Of a DNA stretch of 64,000 nucleotides, positions 47,200-58,339 are shown one piece after another. The position numbers and the translations under genes are program-made. The notes below the pieces were generated by a model, which worked only from the letters and a program-made list of their open reading frames with translations, had not been told where the DNA came from and did not search any database. Each line of letters starts with the position of its first letter. The stretch's first letter is position 1. Source of the DNA: Avena insularis (taxonomy: Eukaryota; Streptophyta; Magnoliopsida; Poales; Poaceae); assembly GCA_023614405.1 (NCBI GenBank), contig CM042691.1, positions 170,410,927 through 170,474,926 on the forward strand, in the 5' to 3' direction.

Positions 47200-50100
47200 T
47201 CCAATGAGTGCCCCCAAGAAGACTGCCGTAGACCCCAATGCAAATGCCCCAGCGTAGCAGCAGCGTCGTGTTAAGCCTCGAAGTAGGTTTTCCCCTGGGA
47301 ACTCGCTCAACCGCAACGGCCGTCTCTTTATCATGCATGCTGAAGAAGCCCAAGAAGCGCCAGATGTTGTGCTGGGTATGTTTTCTCTTAACTCAGTACT
47401 TGCCAGAGTGTTGTTTTATTCTGGAGCATCGCACTCGTTTGTTACTGAAGAATTTGCATGCACTAGTAAGATTCAACCTACCAAATTGAAGCATGTTATG
47501 ATAGTTGAAATACCTGGTTCAACCACCAAAGCTAGAAAATTTGCAAGGCCGTGCCTATCCGAATCGATGGCATAGATTTTTATGCTAATCTAATAGTACT
47601 TGGAACAAAAGTTTTGGAAGTAATACTAGGAATGGATTGGATGTCGAAACATAAAGGATTAAGCGACTCTGCCAAGAAAGCCATAAACATGACCATTACA
47701 GCCGGAATATCAGTAGAGCATGTATCGGAAACCTTGCCCCGTCAATTCAAGTGCAATAAGAGTATAGCCCAGCCAACCATTGACCAAGTCTGAATAGTCT
47801 GTGAATACCCCGATGTATTTCGAGATGTTTTGCCCGGTATGCCCCCAGATCGGGATATCGAGTTTATCATTGAACTAATCCCTAGAACTGGATCCATAGC
47901 CCAGAGACCATATAGTATGAACCCGTGTGAATTAGAGGAGCTGAAGAAGCAACTAGATGCTATGGTACAGACAGGATTGATCCAACCAAGTGCGTCGCCC
48001 TGTAGATCACCTATGTTGTTTGTGGACAATAAAGATGGAGGTAACCGTTTGTGTACGGATTATCGGAAGTTGAATGATGTAACCATCAAGAACAAGTACC
48101 CACTGCCAAAGATAGAAGATCTGTTTGACCAGTTGACCGGTGCCAAAGTGTTTTCTAATATTGATCTTAGAACTAGTTATCATCAACTCAAGATTCGCGT
48201 AGAGGATATTCCAAAGACTGCCTTTACCACCCGATATGGATTATACGAGTATAATGTCATGTCTTTTGGATTAACCAATTCCCCCTCTTATTTCATGAAC
48301 CTCATGAATAATTTTTTTATGGACTTCCTGGATAAGTTTGTCGTTGTTTTCATCAATGACATTCTGATCTATTCCAAATCAGAAGAAGAACATGAGCTAC
48401 ACCTAAGGACCATCCGTGGAATCCTTAGGGAGCATCAGTTATATGCCAAATTTAGTTAATGTGAATTCTGGTTACAGGAGGTAGGATTCCTCGGACATAT
48501 TGTATCAGCCGGAGGAATTGCCGTTGACCCTACAAAGGTGAAGGATGTTGAAGATTGGCAAGCCCCAACCACTCAAACCCAAGTTCGTGCATTTCTCGGA
48601 TTAGCGGGATATTACTGCAAGTTCGTAGAAGGATTCTTGAGCATCGCAAGACCCATGACCCAATTGCTGAAGAAGGACAAGAAGTTCGAATGGACAGACA
48701 AATGTGAAGCGAGTTTTCAGGAACTCAAGAGGAGATTGATTTCAGCCCCAATCTTGAGCATGCCGGATATTACAAAGCCCTTTGATGTGTATTGTGACGC
48801 ATACAAGATCGGTCTCGGATGTGTGTTAATGCAAGAAGGCAAAGTTATATCTTATCTATCCCGACCACTGAGGCATCATAAACAGAACTATCCTACCCAT
48901 GTCCTTGAACTAGCAACCGTAGTTCTAGCCCTAAAAACATGGAGGCATTACCTGATGGGAAACCGTTGTGAGATTTATTCGGATCACAAGAGCCTGAAGT
49001 ATATATTCACTCAGAAGGAGCTGAATATGAGGCATAGAAGATGGATTGAGCTAATCAAGGACTATGATCTAGACATTCACTATCACCCCGGTAAAGCCAA
49101 CGTGGTAGCAGATGCCTTAGCAGATTGTCGTGCCGCTTGAACTTCATGATTATGAAGGAGCAACCAAGTTGGCACAACGAGATGGAGGATTTGAGAATGG
49201 AATTAGTAGGTGAAGGATTTTTGGATATCATAGAACTTCAAACCACTTTGATCAGTCAGATCAAGGAGGCGCATAAAGGAATTGCTAGTATCGACGGAAT
49301 CAAACGTCGCATCGGTACAGGGAAAGTACCTGGATTCACCAAGGACGAAGAAGGAGTTTTGTGGTATAAAGGAGGTCTCTGTGTACCAGCAGATTTAGAG
49401 TTGAAGGAAACTATTTTGAAAGAGGCCCATGATACTCTTTATTATATCCACCCCAGAGGGACAAAGATGTATTAGGATTTGAAGGAACAATTTTGGTGGC
49501 ATAAGATGAAGAGAGAAATCGAAAGCTATATAGCCAAGTGCGATAAATGTCAGAGAGTCAAGGCGGGACATCAGAGACCCGTAGGACTGTTGCAACCCTT
49601 ATAGATTCCGGAATGGAAATGGGATTTGGTTGGAATGGACTTTATCACCGGATTGCCTACTTCTAGTAGGGGAAATGACCCTATTTGGGACATAGTTGAT
49701 AGATTGTCCAAAGTATCCCATTTCTTACCAGTCAAGACCACTTACCAGAGCTCAAAGCTAGCAGAGTTATACATCGCTAAAATCGTAAGTTTGCACGAAG
49801 TCCCCAAGAACATTGTGTCAGATCGAGGAACTCAGTTTACCTCGAGATTTTGGAAGAAAGTCTAAGAAGGATTGGGAACCCGACTGGATTTCAGCACATC
49901 TTATCACCCTGAGACCGATGGAAAAACGGAGTGAGTAAATCAAATACTCGAAGATATGTTGAGAGCATGTGTGCTAGAGTATGGATCTAAATGGGAAGAC
50001 TGTCTGCCTTTCACAGAATTTTCTTACAATAACAGTTATCTAGCTAGTTTGCAAATGGCCCCATTTGAATTCATGTATGGAAGGAAGTGTCGTACCCCTT

Positions 50101-50688
50101 TGAGTTGGTCGGAAGTAGGAGAGAGTCATATTTTCGGACCCGGCATCTTACGAGAACAGAAGAGAAAGTGCACAAGATCCATGAGCACCTCAAGACCGCC
50201 CAGTCAAGACAGAAGAGTTATGCCGAAAAAAGACGTCGAGACCTTGCTTTCAATATCCGAGATTTTGTGTATCTCAAAATGTCGCCATTGAAGGGAATGC
50301 AGTGTTTCCAACTCAAAGGAAAATTAGCCCCCAGATATATCGGACCTTTCAAGATTTTGAATCGTTGAGGAGAAGTATCATATCAATTGGAAATGCTAGG
50401 GAGATGTCAGCAGTGCATAATGTGTTCCATATATTGTTACTTCGCAAATGCCTTGAAGTCCCGGAGAAGACTGAAGTTTTCAAGAACATTGATCACCACA
50501 CCATAGAGATCAACGATGACCTGACATATCCCGAAGTACCCATCTGTATTTTGGAGGAATCTTTCCGAACCACCAGGACCCGAAGCATCAAGATTCTCAA
50601 GATTCAGTGGAGCAACCAGACTGAAGAAGCTACCTGGGAACAAGAAGACTACATCAGGACGGAGTTTCCCGATCTTTTTAAATCCTAG
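47200..50688 (+). pseudogene. element 2 pol: protease, RT, RNase H, integrase, chromodomain-like tail
   Basis: Gag is nearly absent: MSAPKKTAVDP at 47197 is followed within about 120 bases by protease. The protease shows LFYSGASHSFV, with Tyr where the catalytic Asp (DTG/DSG) belongs. RT at 47830-48459 has the usual [12 protein letters not shown] start and the active-site box FINDILIY, with Asn for the first Asp. RNase H is at 48480-49130. A frameshift near 49130 leads into integrase (CDKCQRVKAG zinc region, [28 protein letters not shown]). Stops occur near 47574, 48458, 49474, 49602, 49864 and 49934, with a frameshift near 50155. The end (KILKIQWSNQTEEATWEQED) resembles the chromodomain of this clade. 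Confidence 0.9.
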
Positions 50689-50747
50689 ATTTTTTCTTTC
50701 TTCTTTCTCAAATTTCAGGACGAGATTTTTTTTAAGGAAGGAAAGTT

Positions 50748-53700
50748 TGTAACATCCCAAAAATATTGATCATGATTATCAAATTCCAATCACCAAATTT
50801 AGGGTTAACAAAAACTTTTGTTAATCAAAATCATATGAATGCATGTGTGTATGTGATGATTGTATGAATGCATGAATGGACTTGTGTGATTGTTCTAAAT
50901 AGCAAGGAATGGTTCAAAGATGAAAAAAACATCAGATAAATCAATTCCAAGTAGAAACAAATCAAGAGAAAAATCAAAAACAAAGAAAACAAACAAATGG
51001 TCAATTTTGCCAATCTTCCTCACTAGGCCACTTTGAGTGTTTCTAGTCCCAGATTTCAAACAGAAACAATTCCATTTATTTTTCACCCCTTGCTAGACCA
51101 AGTAAAAGTGAACCCAAGCCCACCTTTCAAACTTACAGAAACATTTGGCAACTTGATTCAAATGACAATTCAAAATTGAATCTTTAACATATATGAAGAT
51201 CACCCGTTTTCAAAAACCAACAAAATCAATTCACCTTGACCTTTCCAACTAACCAGAGACTCCCTAGTATGTAACTAATACACCCACCAAGTTTGAACCA
51301 AAAATTCAAATTTGAATGTCTTTCGGCCATTTCATCAAACACCTTGCAAACACAAACCAAACAAACATCAAACACTATTGTGAGCAATGATTTGGCCTAA
51401 CTGGTTCCCTCTCTAGCTCACAGTAGACATTTAGTAGATCATCTAGCTTAGTTAGCAATCTCTAGCACCACTGTGAGCTTGCCATTGCCATCAATGGTGA
51501 GCAGGCCGAGCCTCACCTTGCCACCCCACTGTCGACAGCAAGCTAGGAGCAACACCAAGCCTAGCCACCATGTCCGGGACACTGACCACCATCCACCGCC
51601 ACCTCCTGTCCAACGCCAACGACCTGCAAGCCACTAGACCACTCTACAAACGCCGCGCCCTATGCCTCTGCACCATGCCGAGAGCGCGCCATAGCTCATC
51701 CTCGACACGTGCCCGCAGACCGCGCGCCACCCTCGCCGCTTGCAAGAGTGATCACCACCACCCCAGCAACCCCGCAGACACGCCCGTTCGTCGCCGCACG
51801 ACCAGGAGAGCCCATGCACCATAAAACTTCCCGTCGGACCTGCCCAGAGCATCGTAGCATTCCGACCGTCTCGCACCGCCCCATGCCGCGTAACCATGCC
51901 GTTGAGGTTCGCCAGGGAGCACATAACCTCCCCCTATCATCGCCCATGCCTTTAGCTCGCTGTGCTGACAATACCGACGACCTCCACCCGCGCAATTCGG
52001 TCCCCTCTTGGCACTATAAATAGAAGCCACCCCCGCTCGATTTCTTCACACCAACACACTCCCCTCAGAAGCACTCCACCTCACCCCTGGAGCAACACGA
52101 GAAGCAGGTCGCCGGAGTTTGGCCGGAGTCTACCGTGGAGGAGGAAGAAAGGAACCAGCGATTGGAGCCGCCCAGGAGAAGACGTCGGTACCAGGAGGTT
52201 CACCGTCATCAACTTCGTTGTTCGCCCCCATCATCGACCCTCGCCTGAGCCCCGGTGAGCCCCCTTAGACGCCCACTAACCGCGCTAGGGTTCTATCTCA
52301 CCGGCGTTGCCCGACGGAGATGATAGGTCACAACTGTTGGATTAGAGTTTGATCATGCAGTCTAGATCACCCCATACAGCTTCGCACCCCCTGTCTCGCT
52401 GAATGGTGGGGTCACCCACTTAAACTCACCCGCGCGTGAGCTGTGCACCATGGGCCGGCCCATTTTGATTCCCGCATGACCTAGTAGTTTGAATTTAGTT
52501 TTATTCTTTTAGTTTCAAACTCAGTTCTGTACCTAGATTCAAAAATCAACCCAGGTCGATTCACTAAACCAAAATGCATGAAACCAAGTTTGTTAGAAAG
52601 GCACTGGAATTCTTAATCAAAGCCCGTTTGATTCAATTCATTTGGAATTGTAGATCACCTATGGTAAAAATAACAAGGCAGAAGCTTTTCTGCATTCAAA
52701 CATTTTTCAAAATTTAACCACAAAAGCTTTTGAGTTGATTCCAACTCTCGAAAATCACATATAACTAGACCTTTCTGAATATATAAAAATATCTAGGTTT
52801 ACTTGTAGAAATATTGGACAAGCAATAAAAGAATACCCCATAGGCCACTCTAGTCACTTTAATTAATAAAAATAAAAATATTGAACCTTATTAAATTGTG
52901 ACACCACTTTAAATCACATTCCCAAGTACTGAAATATATGGTGATAACATGTGTCAACATGATCCCATGTTTTAGTTGGAGAATATTAAATCTTAAGTAG
53001 TTTTTCAATGAGTAGAAATTACTTTTCTAAAATAAAGGAAATAAAACTATTGCCTTAATCATTGTGATGTTTGTGATGTTCCTAGATCATCTAGTGAAAA
53101 CCTTGGTGTGATAAATAGAAGTAATTAAGTATTGTTTGGTGATTGTGTACCTCGTATTTATTTATAGACGCTAGTACCGACCAAGGATACGAGGAGGAAG
53201 GAGAAAACTACGAGGAAGAAGCCGAGGAGAACTTCAACCACTGCTCTACTCAAGGCAAGCTAACACTTGCAACTTAGCAAGCTAATCCTTGCAAGCTTAT
53301 ACTAATACCTTAGCAAGCCTATACTTGCAATATTGAAAGTCTCACTATACAAGTTAACTTAGCAACCTAATCCTTCCAAGCATACACCCTTGATACCCAA
53401 TCCTAGTTTTACTTGCAAGTTTAGTATTTTATTTCTTTATCAAAGCTTTCTAGTAAAGTTTACTTAGTAATTTGTAGAGCTTAGAAATATTATTAAAGGT
53501 AGCATAAATAGCATAAAACTTGGCCTAAGTTAGATAATCTTGATGTCATCCCGAGGCATGAGATTGAACTTAGATAAGATACACTTATTTACCACCCCTC
53601 ATTAGTATTTACCCCCACTTGTAGATGCCAGTGCTAAGCATAAAACTTGATCAACTTTAGATGGGAATACTTGGTGAAAATGGTTATGAAATACTTAGAA

Positions 53701-54787
53701 TGATGAGTCATTCTACTAAAATGTTTTGACATGTGTTTTTGAACACCAGATGATTTTGATGATGAAAATGTTAAGGCATGAGCCTTAGCCCTTTATAAAA
53801 CTGATGGTTGTCTGGATGCGATACCATTGCAATTTTACCGTACAACCACAATACCCAAAATTTGGGTAGGGCTTGACTGGAAATTTATATACCATAGTAT
53901 GGGTTCCCTTGCGGCCAAGGTTTGAGCTGAGGCTACCTTGTGAAGATTGTCCACCTATGTAGTTCCCAAGATGACAGTTGGTCATGGTTGGGAGGCCAAA
54001 CTCACAGGAGAGGTGCCTATACTTGGACGTGTAATTGAAAGGTTAGGATTTATTATCCGCATAGTGAGTATGGTGAATTCAGGATTGTTCCTGATGGATG
54101 TATCGAATATTGTGGTGAAAGTGTACCACCTCTACAGAGTGTCAAACTATTCGAATAGTCGTGTCCGTGGTTATGGACAGTTGGAGTGGCCATACTGTTC
54201 CGTCGTCAGTTGTTTTCAAAATGACTTATCAAATGATTTGTGATATGACTTGACCACAACAGGGTTGTGATATGAAATTCAAGTTCCCACTTAGGTGTTA
54301 TAAAACTCTCAACTAGCTTTCTTTACTTCTGAACTCACTAGAGATAAATCTGGCTTTTTCAAAACAACACAGAGCTTAGTATTTCTTACCCAAAACCACT
54401 TCACTTGTTAGTATTAGTTTGCGAGTACTTAAAGAGTACTCATGGCTTTGTCCCTGGCTATTCCCGTGGCCATACTATGAAGAGGACTATTAGGAGGACG
54501 GACACCAGGAAGGTTACGATAACTAGGATCATCTCCCATCGTCAGCATTGCCTATGACTATGAAGATGGAGCTTCGCCCATGCTACCGTTATCATTACGT
54601 TATTCCGCTGCTTGAATTGTATTAATACTGGATCATGAGATCCTTTATTTGTGTAAGACCTTATGTCTCATTTGTAATGGATGATATACTGTGATATCCA
54701 ATCTGTTATGTCTCGCAAAAATGATAATCCTGGGATTGCGATGTATGGCATAACAGGCATCTGGGATTAAAAATCCAGGTGCTGACA
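50748..54787 (+). repeat. 3' LTR of element 2 (4040 bp)
   Basis: Starts TGTAACATCCC right after the purine-rich AAGGAAGGAAAG and ends GGTGCTGACA. It is uninterrupted, so it shows the full LTR: AT-rich start, GC-rich block with TATA box at 52015-52023, AT-rich middle and a 3' part with CCGTGGTTATGGACAGTTGG. Confidence 0.8.
52015..52023 (+). promoter_or_regulatory. TATA box of element 2 3' LTR
   Basis: TATAAATAG in GGCACTATAAATAGAAGCC, equivalent to 31741-31749. Confidence 0.7.
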
Positions 54788-54792
54788 AGATA

Positions 54793-56364
54793 CTTTGTTG
54801 GCCTTTAACAGCTCTAAGGTGAACTAGTGTAGCACTTCTACACTATACTAAGATCTCTCTCTCCCAACTGATGCTTGTTTTAATTTGACAAGAACAAGTA
54901 TTAGTATGGTTCTAGTACCAACATGATGCTTGTAGTGGAGATAGATGACTTGGTTGTGGATGTTGTGATGATTCTTCTTTGTTTCAAGATCTAGTGCTTG
55001 TCCTGCTCCTCCTTGTACTCCTGGCCTTCTCCCTCTTGATCCAGCTATTGATCTGTTCTTGATTAGATAACCATAGTGGCTGTGATTTATGGTAGTGTAC
55101 TGATGACTGCAATTTCAAACAGTGCTCTAGTATATGTGTGGGAAATGGATACTATGGTGGTGTTCTTATGTGCTCTTGAGAGAGAACTGATGCTGGTTCT
55201 ATGGATTGTGAATATATTCTGATGGTTCCCGAATAGAGAAAGAAATAAGGAGCAAGCAGGTTGCTTTGCTACGGCTATTTCCTATTCTTATCTACTTCCT
55301 AGTACTCCTGGTGTGTTTACAACACACATGTCTGCATGTGTTGAGTAAGCTACTTACTGGTGGGACCTACAGGTTCAAGTTTCAAGGGCTATGGAAATAT
55401 CTGTTATGGATGAGCTTAAGTTGATAAGTGAATTTCCTGCTTATTTTACTAAGCCTCTCTCTTTGTAGTTGGATCTCTAAATGGTGAAACTTGCCCCTGA
55501 TTGCCTATGATGTTAAACTGAGGCCAGATTTGAAATAAGAACAGATACTATTTCATTTGGTGAAACTTGCCCCTCATTGTAAATAAGCTCAATGATGAAT
55601 AGTGGCAGTGCATTTCACTGCAAACACCGAGAGCACACTAATTAACACTACTCCTTTGTTTTTGTCTTATTAGTCTTTGTTTGCAGGTACCAAGGGAAAT
55701 ACAGGAGATCAAGTAGATAGGGATTCTATCTTAGGTTTTTTAACTACTGCAATCTTCTTATTTTATTGTAATAACAATATAATTCTTATATATTTTATTG
55801 AAGCTTTTCTTTTTCTTATTTGTATTTATTCATCTATGTAATGACTTTTAATTTACTTGTATTGATTAAATCTTTGTATTATTAAATAAAGATTTCTTCT
55901 TAATTGTATTTCTTTGAATTCCATTAATGTATATGATTTCTTCATTTCATTTACTTTATTGTAATTTACTTTTATTCTTTTATTGGAAAAGAATAATGTA
56001 ATACTTCATGGATTCTTTTTAATAAATAATTCTTTTATATCCTTATTGTAATCATTTCTTTTTACATAATTATAGTATTATTATTCTTGAAATTTTCAAT
56101 TCAAATTTGAACTGAATTTTGGAAATTTAAAGTAGAGTTCAAATTCTACCCCTCCACAAACACAAATAATACCTAAAATTCATGTCAAAATCTATCACAC
56201 ACACTGAGATGGCTAATTTCTAATCCATCAAAGCAAGAGAGATTCTGATCAATCTAGGGTTTTAGTTTGCGAAAAAATTTACCCGGATTTTCAGATGCAT
56301 GCATGCAGATGCACGAAATCCTAAATCTACCCTTCGTTTAGTCCTAAATGCTGGGATGTTACAC
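54793..56364 (+). other. LTR-like sequence hosting element 2 (right part)
   Basis: AT-rich with no coding content. The end ATGCTGGGATGTTACA at 56364 is an LTR-type terminus (complement TGTAACATCCC) and is followed at once by gag of element 1. It therefore closes the insertion into gag. The phrase AAGAACAGATACT at about 55545 resembles the reconstructed junction at 30474/54788. Confidence 0.5.
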
Positions 56365-57180
56365 ATAAGCAGGTGGAAAATCACAAGAGGAAGCATACAA
56401 ACACCACTCTGGCTCACACCACAGAGCCCACACTTCCTATGATGGACACTCTGGATACTCGAGGCATGGAGGAATGGATCATGGACTCCATGGGAGCAAT
56501 GACCATCACAATCATGGAGGGAATGGACACCGTCATGAGAGTCACAGCAGCAGCAACCACAACCACAAGGGAGGAAATATTCACCATTCTGGAGGACATA
56601 ATGGTCACGGTCGTAACCGTGATCGCCACTATGTGAAGAGATCTGAGGAAAGTGCTATGCTTCAAGTGCAACCATAAAGGACATTATGGTGAAAACTGCC
56701 CAGAAAAGAAAGGACTAGGAGCCAAGCTAGGTGCCAACCAGAAGGCCATGGTGAACCACATGAATGTGTAGGAAATCCCCGATGAGTCGGACCCCGTGAT
56801 TGGACAGTTCCTAATCAACTCCCACCCTGTGCTTATTCTTTTCGATACTGGTGCATCACATTCATTCATATCAAGGGCATTTGTGGATAGGAATAAGTTA
56901 ACTACTGAGTCTCTTAGAGGGTCCATTAGGGTAAGCTCGCCTGGAGGAGAAATGTTAGCTAGTGCGGGATACCGAAACCTAACCGTAAGGATTGGAGCAC
57001 AGAACTTCACCGCACATTTGGTCATATTTGAGTCACAAGGCCTATATGTAATAATAGTCATGGATTGGATGTCTATGCATGAGGGACACATAGATTATGC
57101 ATAGTGAGCTGTCGCACTCAAAACCCCAGGTGGTAAGAGGATTAGGTTTAAGTCATCTAAATGATTGGGAAGGTTGAAAG
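56365..57180 (+). pseudogene. element 1 gag C-terminus and protease
   Basis: Begins HKQVENHKRKH, the expected continuation of gag after MDTLL at 24535. A His/Gly-rich stretch follows (DHHNHGGNGHRHESH). After a frameshift comes a zinc knuckle CFKCNHKGHYGENC at 56658-56699 (C-x2-C-x4-H-x4-C, intact). A TAG follows near 56770, then protease with the intact active site LFDTGASHSFIS and the VIVMDWMSMHEGHIDY motif, with a stop at 57104. Confidence 0.88.
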
Positions 57181-57299
57181 AACATTTCATGATATCTAGT
57201 GTTTTGTGTGTTAGATAACAATAACAAGGATGATTTCATGTGTGTTGATTTGTGCAGATAAATTGCCTATTCAAAAGCAGCTAAAACAGAAGGTTGGGG

Positions 57300-57595
57300 T
57301 GGATTATCCGCCCCTGCCAAGGTCCGCATTATCCCCTGGCTCGATCAACAAAGTGGATGAGGCACGTTGCACTGTATGGGGGCGGACTTTTCCTAATATT
57401 GTCCGGACAGGGCCGGAGTTTTTGCCCAGGCCGGATAATCCGCCCCTAGGATTTTTGCAACGGGAGCCAAGGCGCGTCGCACTACATAGGGGGCGGATTT
57501 CCCCCCGGAAAATCCGAGTCCAGGGCGGAGTTTTGCCCCGACCGAATAATCCGCCCCGACTTTGGCCGGATAATCTGTCCCCCAAAGTCTCCAAC
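57300..57595 (+). repeat. array of GGCGGAWWATCCGCC-like dyads
   Basis: Sites such as GGATTATCCGCCCC, GGCCGGATAATCCGCCCC, GAATAATCCGCCCC and GGCCGGATAATCTGTCCCC alternate with half-similar GGGCGGATTTCCCCCCGG and GGGCGGAGTTTTGCCCC. About eight sites occur in under 300 bases, all upstream of the TATA box at 57616. Confidence 0.8.
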
Positions 57596-57615
57596 GGATG
57601 TGTTTTGGAAGGGGG

Positions 57616-57623
57616 TATAAACA
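57616..57623 (+). promoter_or_regulatory. TATA box of the small LTR-like insert
   Basis: TATAAACA inside GGGGGTATAAACACCCC, directly downstream of the dyad array. Confidence 0.6.
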
Positions 57624-58339
57624 CCCCAATTACTCCTCGTGTCAGATCTCTTGATTCATTCGAAAACATGCAGTATTGTTCTTCAAGTTCCAAACCGTGA
57701 TCTCCATCTTAATCCCCCCAAAGGCTCTGATATTTGGGGAATCGGAGGAGGAGGCTTCGATCTTCATCAACACCAATCAAGCGCTTCACTTCCCCTCCAT
57801 TCATTTGGAGGATTCTTGATCTAGTATTTCTTGCAAATATCTAAATCTCAGTTTCAGTTATTTCATAATCCTTGTTCTTGTGGCAGCGTGTTGTCATCAC
57901 AGGAGGCTCCAACTTATTTGTGGATGTGTGCCCTGCTAGCGTTATAAAGGCACCGGTTCCCGCCTTTAAGGTTACCAATAGTAGAAAGGTGGATCAGTCC
58001 TTTGGTGGCGAGATCCATCTGAGTACAAGGTGAGGCCTATTGTGGCGTGGTGGTCTTAGTACCGCCCACCCCTCCAACGCAGACGTACTTCAATTAAGGA
58101 AGGAAATAAGGTCAAACAAATCCATGTGTCTCCGAGTGCTCCACTACGGTTTCCACATTCCTCACTTTTACTCGCTTAGTAGATAGGTTTGCATATAGGG
58201 AAATTCTCCATAGTTGCATATCTAGAGAATTTACCTTTGTGTCAAGCCTAAAATTGAAAAAGAATTAAAATTTGGAGTAGCACATGTTCACCCCCCCTCT
58301 AGGTTCCCATAAGATGAATTTCAAAGGTGCAAGTTAAAT

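Larger units (their letters stand above)
30475..54787 (+). mobile_element. element 2: Ty3/gypsy chromovirus, nested host of element 3
   Basis: The 5' LTR starts TGTAACATCCC at 30475 and the matching 3' LTR starts at 50748 and ends GGTGCTGACA at 54787. Flanks AGATG (30470-30474) and AGATA (54788-54792) fit a target duplication with one later change. The 5' LTR is split by element 3 (33024-46675) and resumes at 46681. Shortly after, near 47180, LTR sequence jumps directly into the polyprotein, so the LTR 3' end, PBS and most of gag are deleted. Pol (protease to chromodomain-like tail) spans about 47330-50688 and is heavily mutated. Confidence 0.82.
57200..58330 (+). mobile_element. LTR-like insert between protease and RT of element 1
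   Basis: Pol homology stops at about 57197 (LKEHFMISS) and resumes at about 58335 (MDTVPVVKDYLDVFPDELPG). In between is a GC-rich segment with repeated GGATAATCCGCCCC-type dyads (57300-57595), a TATA box at 57616 and a tail ending CACCCCCCCTCTAGG, which I recall at ends of some Triticeae LTRs. There is no internal coding region, so it may be a solo LTR or a small non-autonomous element. Exact borders and target duplication were not resolved. Confidence 0.6.
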
